The position numbers and the translations under genes are program-made. 64,000 nt of DNA from Tenacibaculum larymnensis (GTDB lineage: Bacteria; Bacteroidota; Bacteroidia; Flavobacteriales; Flavobacteriaceae), in contig NZ_JAIWJY010000004.1 in the NCBI RefSeq assembly GCF_028829235.1, forward strand, positions 1 to 64,000, in the 5' to 3' direction. Below, one piece after another: positions 8,701-15,687 of this stretch. Each line of letters begins with the position of its first letter. Position 1 is the stretch's first letter. Below the pieces are notes generated by a model. It had not been told where the DNA came from. It saw only the letters and a list, made by a program, of their open reading frames with translations, and ran no database searches.

Positions 8701-10088
8701 GTTTACGTCCTGTAATTATGACAGCAGCAGTGGCTTCGTTAGGCTTTTTACCAATGGCATTATCATCATCAGCAGGAGCAGAAGTACAAAAACCTTTAGC
8801 TACCGTAGTAATTGGAGGACTGATGTCTGCAACTCTATTAACCTTACTTATTTTACCTGTGCTGTATATGCTTTTTGAAAAGAAAGTGAACTTAAAAGTG
8901 AAAAAAGGCATAGTAACTATGGTGGTATTTACTCTTGGTGTTTTTGGAGTTCAAGCACAAGAAGTGCCTGAAAAGTTAACGGAACAACAAGTTATTGAAT
9001 TGGCTTTGAATAAATCAGTGTTGATGAAAAAATCAACCTTAGCTATTGAAAAATCGAAAGCAGGAATAGATAAAGCGATTGAATTGAATCCGACAACGGT
9101 TCAATATCAAGATGTTGGTGTTGCTAATGGTATTTCAGAAAAAGAATGGTCTGTTAATCAGAATTTCGGTTCTATTTTAACACATATTCAAAAAAAGAAG
9201 TTAGCTAAAGAGAAAAATAACTTAGCAACTATTAACAATAACATATCTAAGAAAGAAACAATAAGAAAGGCAAGAAGCTTGTACCAGCAATGGAATTATT
9301 TGTATGGATTGTTATCGTTAATGGAAGAGCAACAGCTTAGTACAAATCAAATAAAAGATATAGCTAATAAGTTACATGCCTCTGGAGAAATAGGAGGATT
9401 AGAAAACGATTTAACCTCATTACAGTCGTTAGGAGTACAATCACAAAAAAACAAAACATATAAGAACTTTATTCAGGTAGAAAATAAACTAAAGCAGTTA
9501 TTACAAATTGATTATTTGATAGAGCCCTTTGAAAAACTACCTCAAAAAAAGGAGTTTTTAATTCAAAAAGACTCGTTGTCAAATGATTTTATTCAGCGTT
9601 TAGAACAACAAAATAAGGTAGCTGCTAAAGGTGTGTCTGTAGCAAAATCAACTTATTTCCCTGCACTAACAGCGGGTATAATTAACAGAAAAACAGGAAG
9701 CGAGAACAGCTATACAGGTTTTAATGTAGGGGTAAATATTCCGCTTTCGTTTTGGTCTAATAATGCAAAAATTAAAGAGCAAAAAATTATACAAGAAGAA
9801 ATAGCTTATGAAAATAATAACAGGGCTATGGTAATTCAGAATAATTATAAAAGCTTACAAGAACAGCTTACTTATTTAAATGAAGAGTTAGTAAGTATTC
9901 ATTCAACAGTTACACAAGCGCAGAAGTTTATAAAAAAACTAGCATTAGCTTATAAGGTAGGAGAGATTGATGCATATCAATATAACCAGAGTTTTACTGC
10001 TTATTTTCAGGTAATGCAAAACTATTTATCCTTGGTTAATAATTTTAATCAAACTGTAATTGCCTACGAATTTTATATAAAAGAATAA
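5778..10088 (+). CDS. czcA: CusA/CzcA heavy-metal RND pump fused to a TolC-like outer-membrane factor
   Basis: At 1436 aa this is about 400 residues longer than a normal CzcA. Residues 1-1035 form the inner-membrane RND pump, with the heavy-metal signature G-A-I-D-F-G-I-I-V-D-G including Asp401, Asp407 and Glu414 of the proton relay. At about 1040-1061 a Lys-Lys run, a hydrophobic stretch and V-Q-A-Q look like an internal signal peptide. The rest (1062-1436) is helical and TolC/CzcC-like (E-Q-Q-V-I-E-L-A-L-N, then long coiled segments). Pump and outer-membrane channel are therefore one reading frame, a layout I believe occurs in other Bacteroidota. The exported metal is not readable from sequence; His-rich neighbours favour divalent zinc-like ions. 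The adaptor gene follows 10 nt downstream. Confidence 0.93.
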   Translation: MLDNIIKFSIKNKLIIGALVVALIGWGIYSLKQLPIDAVPDITNNQVQIITSAPSQSAQDIERLVTFPIEITMSNIPDIEEIRSFSRFGLSVVTIVFKESTDIYWARQQISERLIEAKNQIPDGVGTPEMAPVTTGLGEIYQYTLYAKKGYEKQYDAMELRSIQDWIVRRQLLGIEGVADVSSFGGFLKQYEVAIEPERLQSLNVSINEVFEALSKNNQNTGGAYIDKNPKAYFIRSEGLIKTPEDIQNIVIKNNVNGTPILMKDIGKVQLGHAVRYGAMTRNTDGEVVGAIVMMLKGANSSKVIENVKERIAQIEKSLPEGVAIKPFLDRTKLVDKAIKTVSTNLVEGALIVIFILVLLLGNLRAGLIVASVIPLAMLFAISLMKVFGVSGNLMSLGAIDFGIIVDGSVIIVEATLHHLGLKKSGTQLTQDQMDDEVYESASKIRTSAAFGEIIILIVYLPILALVGIEGKMFKPMALTVSFAILGAFLLSLTYVPMMSSLFLKKTINNKKNISDKIITTLQNVYTPILNFVLTHKVKVVIGSVAIFIFSLVTFSKMGSEFIPSLDEGDLAVQAIVSTGSSLSYTIDVSNQASALLMKEFPNEIEQIVSRIGSSEIPTDPMPIEASDIIIILKEKDEWTKASTKNELTEKMQQLLDENMLGVSFGFQQPIQMRFNELMTGARQDVVLKIYGEDLNKLVKYANQLSRIIPDVEGAEDVYVEKMTGLQQIVIDYNRSQLAYYGLNIADVNTTVNAAFAGQSAGSVYEGEKRYDLVVRLAKNRRASIEDIRKLYITTATGAQIPLTAVASVDFKTGPNQIQRDDAKRRITVGFNVRERDVASIVKELKGKVSDKIAFDPGYYITYGGTFKNLEEARARLGIAVPVALLLIFLLLYFTFKSIKQSVLIFTAIPMSAIGGIFALWLRDMPFSISAGVGFIALFGVAVLNGIVLIAEFNRLKAAGISDLTEIVKKGTSVRLRPVIMTAAVASLGFLPMALSSSAGAEVQKPLATVVIGGLMSATLLTLLILPVLYMLFEKKVNLKVKKGIVTMVVFTLGVFGVQAQEVPEKLTEQQVIELALNKSVLMKKSTLAIEKSKAGIDKAIELNPTTVQYQDVGVANGISEKEWSVNQNFGSILTHIQKKKLAKEKNNLATINNNISKKETIRKARSLYQQWNYLYGLLSLMEEQQLSTNQIKDIANKLHASGEIGGLENDLTSLQSLGVQSQKNKTYKNFIQVENKLKQLLQIDYLIEPFEKLPQKKEFLIQKDSLSNDFIQRLEQQNKVAAKGVSVAKSTYFPALTAGIINRKTGSENSYTGFNVGVNIPLSFWSNNAKIKEQKIIQEEIAYENNNRAMVIQNNYKSLQEQLTYLNEELVSIHSTVTQAQKFIKKLALAYKVGEIDAYQYNQSFTAYFQVMQNYLSLVNNFNQTVIAYEFYIKE

Positions 10089-10098
10089 AAATATACAC

Positions 10099-11292
10099 AT
10101 GAAAAAATTAGTAATAATAGTAGTAACTATCATCTTTGTTGTTAGTTGTAAGGAAAAAAAAGAAGATCATTCAGATCATGATCATGCAACAGAAGAAAAA
10201 ATAACTCAGAATTTAAAGGAAGGAGAAGAGCATGATGAAAATGGAATTCATTTAACTCAACAACAGGTTGTAACAGCTAAAATAGAGACATCTGTAATCG
10301 AAAAGAGAAAGATTAGAGAAAAAGTAGCAGTAACAGGAACAATAGAGGTACCACCACAAAGCAAAGCTACTATATATGCACCTTTAGAAGCGTTTGTTTA
10401 TAAAACAGATTTGTTACCTGGTGATAAAGTGAAAAAAGGACAAACAGTAGCAGTATTACAGCATCCTAACTTTATAGAGTTACAATATGCTTACCTTGAA
10501 GCAGTGAATAAGCTAAAAGTAACTAAGGCAGATTATGAAAGAAAGAAAATGCTGTTAGAAAATGATATTACCTCAAAAAAATCGTTTCAAATAGCTGAAG
10601 GAAGTTATCGATCTGCAAAAAGTTTAGCGAATAGCTATGCAGCACAATTAAAGATGGCAGGATTATCACCTACTACAGTTGCAACTAAAGGAATTCAGCA
10701 ATATGTATATGTAAAGGCTCCGATTTCTGGTTATGTTGTAGAGAATAACTTGAATAAAGGAATGTTTTTAGCAGCTAACTCGGAGATGATGGAAATAATA
10801 GATAATGATCATATGCATGCGGAGTTAAATGTTTTTGGAACGGATATAACAAAAATAAAAAAGGGAGATGAGTTCGAGTTTCAACCATCTGGAATAGATG
10901 TAGCCTACAGAGGATATATAAAATTGATTAGTCAGAAAGTAGACGATCAAACGAAAACAGTAAATGTACATGGACACTTTGAGGATGAGCAAAACCGATT
11001 AAAAGCAGGGATGTTTATCAATGCTCAGATTTTGTTAGGAGGAGAGGAAGTGTATGCAGTACCTGAAGAAGCAGTAATAGAAAATGAAGGAGAGCATTTT
11101 ATTTTTATTAAAAAGTCAGCAGATGAATTTATACCTGTTGAGGTAACTGTTGGAGGTTCTGATAATGGATTTGTCGAAATCAAAACAATTCAAGAGAATA
11201 ATTACAATGTAACTATTGTAACTAAAGGAGCACACTTTTTAAAAGGAAAGTTATTACAAATGGCAGGCGGAATGGAAGGTCATGCTCATTAA
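10099..11292 (+). CDS. czcB: RND efflux periplasmic adaptor lipoprotein, CzcB-type
   Basis: This 397-aa membrane-fusion protein links the RND pump to the outer-membrane channel. The N-terminus is a lipoprotein signal (lipobox V-V-S-C, Cys17) followed by a His/Asp/Glu-rich linker (D-H-S-D-H-D-H), typical of metal adaptors. After that come the barrel-sandwich/lipoyl halves (about 85-125 and 200-235) flanking a helical hairpin (about 130-195), then beta-barrel and C-terminal domains. The protein ends in a short His-containing tail (G-H-A-H). It is co-transcribed with the pump and ends at a strong terminator. Confidence 0.93.
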   Translation: MKKLVIIVVTIIFVVSCKEKKEDHSDHDHATEEKITQNLKEGEEHDENGIHLTQQQVVTAKIETSVIEKRKIREKVAVTGTIEVPPQSKATIYAPLEAFVYKTDLLPGDKVKKGQTVAVLQHPNFIELQYAYLEAVNKLKVTKADYERKKMLLENDITSKKSFQIAEGSYRSAKSLANSYAAQLKMAGLSPTTVATKGIQQYVYVKAPISGYVVENNLNKGMFLAANSEMMEIIDNDHMHAELNVFGTDITKIKKGDEFEFQPSGIDVAYRGYIKLISQKVDDQTKTVNVHGHFEDEQNRLKAGMFINAQILLGGEEVYAVPEEAVIENEGEHFIFIKKSADEFIPVEVTVGGSDNGFVEIKTIQENNYNVTIVTKGAHFLKGKLLQMAGGMEGHAH

Positions 11293-11298
11293 TAAAAA

Positions 11299-11337
11299 AA
11301 ACAAGCGATTATAGATTAGATAATCGCTTGTTTAGTT
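11299..11337 (+). terminator. terminator after czcB-type gene
   Basis: Inverted repeat with arms AAACAAGCGATTA and TAATCGCTTGTTT around a 9-nt loop, followed by a short T-rich tract. It closes the RND operon. Confidence 0.8.
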
Positions 11338-11380
11338 TTAATGCATCTTTTTTATACATTTAAAGTCAATTAATAAAAAC

Positions 11381-12283
11381 ATGGGACACAACCATCATCA
11401 TCATTCACATGGAAGTTCTACAGGAAATATAGCTGTAGCTTTTTTTCTTAATCTCGCATTTACAATTATTGAATTTATAGGAGGCTTTTACACGAATAGT
11501 TTAGCCATTATGTCTGATGCTTTGCATGATTTAGGAGATAGTTTAAGCTTGGGGTTGTCTTGGTATTTTCAAAAAAAATCGACAAAAAGAGCAAATAAGA
11601 AATATTCATACGGGTATAAAAGGTTCTCTCTTTTAGGAGCTGTAATTAATTCAATAGTATTAGTTATTGGTTCGGTATTTATAATAAAAGAGGCGATTCC
11701 TAGAATTATTAATCCAGAAAGTGCAGATGCTAAAGGAATGATGTGGTTGGCTGTTTTAGGAATTATAGTAAATGGTGCTGCTGTATTAAAACTAAAAAAG
11801 GGAACCTCAATTAACGAACGAGTAGTTTCATTACATTTATTAGAAGATGTATTAGGTTGGGTAGTAGTATTACTAGCAAGTATTGTAATGCAGTTTTGGG
11901 ATGTTCCAGTTTTAGATCCAGTTTTATCTATTGCTATTGCTGGTTTTGTGCTGTATAATGTATATAAAAACATTAAAGAGAGTCTTAGAGTTATATTACA
12001 AGGAACTCCTGAAAATGTTTCTGTAGAAGAGGTTCAACAAAGAATAGTTTCTATGGAAGAGATAGAGAATATTCACGATTGTCACTTATGGACGATGGAC
12101 GGGCAGTATAATGTGTTTACAGCTCATTTAGTAATAAAAAACAGCGAATTATCTTGGGGAAAAAATCATCAAATAAAACAAGAAGTTAAGCGAGTTTTGC
12201 ATGATGAATTTCACTTAGAACATATTACTCTTGAGCTTGAATTTGCATCACAAGAATGCGATTATGAAAACTGCGGTTCATAA
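11381..12283 (+). CDS. cation diffusion facilitator transporter, zinc type
   Basis: A 300-aa CDF antiporter with six predicted membrane helices and a cytoplasmic C-terminal domain. The N-terminus begins G-H-N-H-H-H-H-S-H, a metal-binding tail. The transport-site residues are seen as S-D-A-L-H-D (about 46-51) in helix II and H-L-L-E-D (about 150-154) in helix V. The His/Asp pair favours zinc or cadmium over iron or manganese. The C-terminal stretch H-D-C-H-L-W-T-M-D-G is the usual regulatory domain. It follows the RND operon behind a terminator with a possible -7 element TACATTTA (11355-11362), so it is probably transcribed separately but serves the same metal detoxification. Confidence 0.93.
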   Translation: MGHNHHHHSHGSSTGNIAVAFFLNLAFTIIEFIGGFYTNSLAIMSDALHDLGDSLSLGLSWYFQKKSTKRANKKYSYGYKRFSLLGAVINSIVLVIGSVFIIKEAIPRIINPESADAKGMMWLAVLGIIVNGAAVLKLKKGTSINERVVSLHLLEDVLGWVVVLLASIVMQFWDVPVLDPVLSIAIAGFVLYNVYKNIKESLRVILQGTPENVSVEEVQQRIVSMEEIENIHDCHLWTMDGQYNVFTAHLVIKNSELSWGKNHQIKQEVKRVLHDEFHLEHITLELEFASQECDYENCGS

Positions 12284-12292
12284 ATTTAATTG

Positions 12293-12300
12293 TACATTTG
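12293..12300 (+). promoter_or_regulatory. -7 promoter element of SPFH gene
   Basis: TACATTTG is a perfect TAnnTTTG element 18 nt before the ATG at 12319. Its last bases are TTG, which an ORF caller could mistake for an earlier start at 12298. Confidence 0.65.
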
Positions 12301-12318
12301 AGTATAAAACATAAAAAA

Positions 12319-13149
12319 ATGACAAGAAATCAAGTAGAGTTAAAGTTTCCAAAATTCGGATTGTTAATTCCAGTAGTTGTAGTTCTAGTAATTTTTATAG
12401 CAAAATCAACTGTAACAATTAATTCAGGAGAAGCAGGTGTGTTGTATAAAACGTTTGGAGGAGGAGTTGTTACAGACGAACCACCATTAGGAGAAGGTTT
12501 TCATGTGGTTGCTCCTTGGAATAAAGTACATGTATATGAGGTAAGACAGCAAGAGCTTTTTGAAAAAATGAAAGTATTGTCATCTAACGGATTAGAAATT
12601 CAAATAGATGCATCCGCTTGGTATCAACCAGTTTATAAAGATTTAGGAAACTTACATCAAACACTAGGTGAAAATTATTTACAACGTGTAATTCAGCCAG
12701 CAATTCGTTCAGCAGCGCGTAGTGTAGTAGGCCGTTATACACCTGAACAATTGTATTCAAGTAAAAGGGATGCTATTCAAGATGAAATATTTATAGAAAC
12801 AAAAAAGATATTAGAAAAGCAATATGTTCAGTTAAATGAAATTTTAGTAAGAGATGTAACGTTACCATCAACTATTAAAGAAGCAATTGAACGTAAGTTA
12901 AAGCAAGAGCAAGAGTCGTTAGAATATGAGTTTAGATTAGTTACGGCTCAAAAAGAAGCAGAAAAGCAAATTATTGAAGCAAAAGGTAAAGCTGATGCAA
13001 ATAGAATTTTAAGTGCTTCATTAACAGATAAAATTTTGCAGGATAAAGGTATCGAAGCTACCAATAGATTAGCAAACTCTAACAATAGTAAAGTGGTTAT
13101 TATAGGTTCTGGAAAAAGCGGAATGCCAATTATTTTAGGAAATCAATAA
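12319..13149 (+). CDS. prohibitin-like SPFH domain membrane protein
   Basis: A 276-aa protein with one N-terminal membrane helix (about 13-32), an SPFH/prohibitin domain (about 36-190) and a C-terminal coiled coil rich in Glu/Lys/Ala (about 190-240). Such proteins form large membrane-anchored rings that organise membrane proteases or lipid domains. I chose the ATG at 12319 because the upstream TTG at 12298 lies inside the TAnnTTTG promoter element. A GNAT gene follows after 18 nt. No protease partner is adjacent, so the client is unknown. Confidence 0.88.
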   Translation: MTRNQVELKFPKFGLLIPVVVVLVIFIAKSTVTINSGEAGVLYKTFGGGVVTDEPPLGEGFHVVAPWNKVHVYEVRQQELFEKMKVLSSNGLEIQIDASAWYQPVYKDLGNLHQTLGENYLQRVIQPAIRSAARSVVGRYTPEQLYSSKRDAIQDEIFIETKKILEKQYVQLNEILVRDVTLPSTIKEAIERKLKQEQESLEYEFRLVTAQKEAEKQIIEAKGKADANRILSASLTDKILQDKGIEATNRLANSNNSKVVIIGSGKSGMPIILGNQ

Positions 13150-13167
13150 ATAGTCTAGAAGAAAGTA

Positions 13168-13701
13168 ATGGTTTTAAAAGTGGGCTCTGATATAGAGTTA
13201 AGAAAACTAGAGCTAAAGGATGCTACTGATATTTTCAAAACAATTAATAAAGAAAGAGAATATTTAGGTAAATGGTTGCCTTTTGTAGAATACACAAAAG
13301 AGTTAAAAGATACTGAAGGTTTTGTAAATTCAGTTGTAGGTGTTTCTGAGGATAAGTTAGAATATACGTTTACGATAAGAAGGCAAGATAAGTTTATAGG
13401 ATTGATAGGTTTAAAAGATACTGATGTTTTAAATAAGAAAACAGAAGTAGGGTATTGGCTTTCTGAGGAGGAACAAGGTAAAGGTATAATGACGAAATCA
13501 GTAAAAGAGATATGTAACTTAGCTTTTACGGAATTACAAATGAATAGAATTCAAATTAAATGTGCAGTAGGAAATATACCAAGTAAAAATATACCTAAAA
13601 GATTAGGTTTTAAGTTAGAAGGAGTTGAAAGAGAAGGGGAGCTACTAACAGGGAATCTTTTTACAGACTTAGAAGTATACAGTAAATTAAAGAATGACTA
13701 A
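13168..13701 (+). CDS. GNAT family N-acetyltransferase, RimJ/RimL-like
   Basis: A 177-aa single-domain acetyltransferase that should transfer acetyl from acetyl-CoA to an amine, in many homologues the N-terminus of a ribosomal protein. The start of the fold I-E-L-R-K-L-E-L-K-D-A (9-19) and the acetyl-CoA loop E-E-Q-G-K-G-I-M-T (about 100-108) are clear. The C-terminal N-x-x-S-K-N-I-P-K-R-L-G-F motif is that of the RimJ/RimL group. Substrate unknown. It is 18 nt downstream of the SPFH gene and ends before a bidirectional terminator. Confidence 0.9.
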   Translation: MVLKVGSDIELRKLELKDATDIFKTINKEREYLGKWLPFVEYTKELKDTEGFVNSVVGVSEDKLEYTFTIRRQDKFIGLIGLKDTDVLNKKTEVGYWLSEEEQGKGIMTKSVKEICNLAFTELQMNRIQIKCAVGNIPSKNIPKRLGFKLEGVEREGELLTGNLFTDLEVYSKLKND

Positions 13702-13719
13702 TTATAATTTATATTATAT

Positions 13720-13750
13720 AAAAAAGCAGCTCAATTGAGCTGCTTTTTTT
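13720..13750. terminator. bidirectional terminator between GNAT and DEAD-box genes
   Basis: A perfect palindrome of A-run, GCAGCTCAA, TTGAGCTGC and T-run. It serves the plus-strand GNAT gene and the minus-strand helicase gene that ends at 13769. Confidence 0.88.
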
Positions 13751-13768
13751 ATTATGACTAAGGCTGAT

Positions 13769-15562
13769 TTAACCTCTTCTACGTTTTCTTCCGAAACCAG
13801 CAGCAGGCTTGTTATCTCCTCTTCTAGAAGAACTATTTTCACTACGTCTTCTACCAAAACCTTTTTTGTTGTCAGAAGGCTTATCGCTTCTACGTCTTTT
13901 ACCATTGAATCCACCACCGCCACTTCTGCGTGGTTTTCTTCCACCACCGCTACGGTCGTTTTTAGTAATTTCTATATTTACTGATCTTCCATTAAAATCA
14001 GGGTCGTTAGCAGCAAAAGCATCTAAAGTTTCTTTTTCGAAGTTTTTATCTATTTCAAAGAAAGAAAAAGTATCTAAGATGTCTATAGCACCAATCTCTA
14101 TTTTATCACCAATATTTTGGTCGTTGATTAAACCAATTAGTTTTGCTGGATTTAAACGATCTTTTCTACCTAAGTTAATAAAGAAACGAGTCATGTTTTC
14201 ACTAGAAGAACGTCCTCTAGAGTTTTCTCTTGAAGATAAATTATTTAAGTCAGGAGCATTTTCATAATATGATAAAAATGTATTGAATTCTAAAGAAACA
14301 AACTTTTGAATTAACTCTTCTCTACTTAAATCTTCTAACTTTTCATAAATACTAGGTAAAAAACCTTCAATTTGATCTGTATTTACTTCAGTATTATGAA
14401 CCTTATCAATTAAATGAAATAATTGATTTTGACATATTTCTTTGCCTGAAGGAATAGGTGTTTGTTCGAATTTCTTTTTTATAATTCGCTCAATAGGACG
14501 TAATCTTCCTTGTTCTTTTTTGCTTACTAAAGCAATAGAAATTCCTTTATTACCAGCCCTACCAGTTCTACCACTACGGTGGTTGTAGTTTTCAATTTGA
14601 TCTGGTAATTTATGATTGATAACGTGTGTTAAGTTGTTAACATCTAAACCACGAGCAGCAACATCAGTAGCTACTAATATTTGAATGTTCTTTTTACGAA
14701 ATTTCTCCATTACAGAGTCACGTTGAGCTTGCGATAAATCACCGTGTAAAGAATCAGCATTATAGCCATCTCTAATAAGATTGTTGGCTACTTCTTGTGT
14801 TTCTCTACGTGTTCTACAGAAAACAATTCCGTAAATATCAGGATTTAAATCAGCAACTCTTTTTAAAGCAGGGTAACGAGTTTTTTCGTTTACTAAATAA
14901 TACTCATGACTAACATTATCAGAACCTTGATTCTTTTGCCCTGAAGTAACTTCTACAGGGTTTGTCATATAGTTTTTTGCAATATCTTCTACTTCTCTAG
15001 GAAAAGTAGCAGAAAACAATAATGTTTGCTTAGTGTTTGGAGTAGCTTCTAAAACTTGGTCTAATTCATCTTTAAAGCCCATGTTAAGCATTTCATCAGC
15101 CTCATCAAGAACTAACCATTGTACATTACCTAGTTTTAAAGCTCTTCTTTTAATTAAGTCTACAGTTCTACCAGGAGTACCTACAACTATTTGAACACCT
15201 TTTTTAAGTTTTCTTATCTGCTCTTCAATGTTAGCTCCACCATAAACAGTAGCTACTTTTAAGTTTGGTAAATACTTTGAAAAATCTTCAATGTTTTTTC
15301 CTATTTGTACTGCTAGTTCACGAGTAGGAGATAAAATGATTGCTTGTGTGTGTGTGCTTGTTTGATCAGCAAGTTCAATAATAGGCAAACTAAAGGCAGC
15401 AGTTTTACCTGTACCAGTTTGTGCAAATGCTTTTAAATCTTCGGTAGAAGAAATTATTTGTGGAATTGCTTTTTCTTGAATTACTGTTGGCTTTTCATAA
15501 CCTAGATCGGTTAACGCCTTATTGATAGGTTCTTGCAAACCTAAATCTAAAAATGTTGACAT
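13769..15562 (-). CDS. DEAD-box ATP-dependent RNA helicase with DbpA-type C-domain
   Basis: A 597-aa helicase that unwinds RNA, probably in ribosome assembly or cold adaptation. Motifs in order are the Q motif near the start, A-Q-T-G-T-G-K-T (Walker A), P-T-R-E-L-A, D-E-A-D, S-A-T and H-R-S-G-R-T-G-R-A-G. A DbpA/CsdA-like RNA-binding domain follows at about 455-535. The tail (about 535-597) is a basic Gly/Arg/Ser-rich low-complexity stretch. The gene has a separate leader of about 85 nt downstream of a TAnnTTTG promoter. The overlapping frames on the other strand are shadows of the repetitive tail. Confidence 0.95.
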   Translation of the reverse strand: MSTFLDLGLQEPINKALTDLGYEKPTVIQEKAIPQIISSTEDLKAFAQTGTGKTAAFSLPIIELADQTSTHTQAIILSPTRELAVQIGKNIEDFSKYLPNLKVATVYGGANIEEQIRKLKKGVQIVVGTPGRTVDLIKRRALKLGNVQWLVLDEADEMLNMGFKDELDQVLEATPNTKQTLLFSATFPREVEDIAKNYMTNPVEVTSGQKNQGSDNVSHEYYLVNEKTRYPALKRVADLNPDIYGIVFCRTRRETQEVANNLIRDGYNADSLHGDLSQAQRDSVMEKFRKKNIQILVATDVAARGLDVNNLTHVINHKLPDQIENYNHRSGRTGRAGNKGISIALVSKKEQGRLRPIERIIKKKFEQTPIPSGKEICQNQLFHLIDKVHNTEVNTDQIEGFLPSIYEKLEDLSREELIQKFVSLEFNTFLSYYENAPDLNNLSSRENSRGRSSSENMTRFFINLGRKDRLNPAKLIGLINDQNIGDKIEIGAIDILDTFSFFEIDKNFEKETLDAFAANDPDFNGRSVNIEITKNDRSGGGRKPRRSGGGGFNGKRRRSDKPSDNKKGFGRRRSENSSSRRGDNKPAAGFGRKRRRG

Positions 15563-15653
15563 ACTGTGTTTTTAGAGAACCCACAGATGCCCCTCCGCGA
15601 ATTCTATAATTAATATTAATTAAATCGTTTAGTACGATTTTTTTTGGACGGTG
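15563..15653 (-). promoter_or_regulatory. structured 5' leader of DEAD-box helicase gene
   Basis: The predicted transcript leader begins with a hairpin AAATCGT-loop-ACGATTT (15622-15640) and then contains a conspicuously GC-rich patch, GCGGAGGGGC. A second possible stem CTGTG/CACAG precedes the start codon. In AT-rich surroundings this suggests cis-regulation such as cold-responsive folding. This is inference only. Confidence 0.35.
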
Positions 15654-15661
15654 CAAAAGTA
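15654..15661 (-). promoter_or_regulatory. -7 promoter element of DEAD-box helicase gene
   Basis: On the minus strand this reads TACTTTTG, a perfect TAnnTTTG match, about 92 nt upstream of the start codon. Confidence 0.65.
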
Positions 15662-15687
15662 CACTAAATAAAATGAATAGAGGTTAA

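Noticed and set aside
8363..8911. 182-codon minus-strand frame inside czcA
   Set aside because: It is antisense to conserved transmembrane segments of the pump; its composition mirrors the RND codons.
12298..12318. Upstream TTG start for the SPFH protein at 12298
   Set aside because: The TTG is the end of a perfect TAnnTTTG promoter element, so it should lie upstream of the transcript start; the ATG at 12319 is preferred.
13714..14267. Long open frames on both strands across the end of the DEAD-box gene
   Set aside because: They are shadows of the Arg/Gly/Ser-rich coding tail and of the helicase C-domain, with repetitive composition and no start context.
15622..15645. Plus-strand terminator-like hairpin followed by a T-run upstream of the DEAD-box gene
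   Set aside because: No plus-strand gene ends there; it is better explained as a hairpin at the 5' end of the minus-strand leader.
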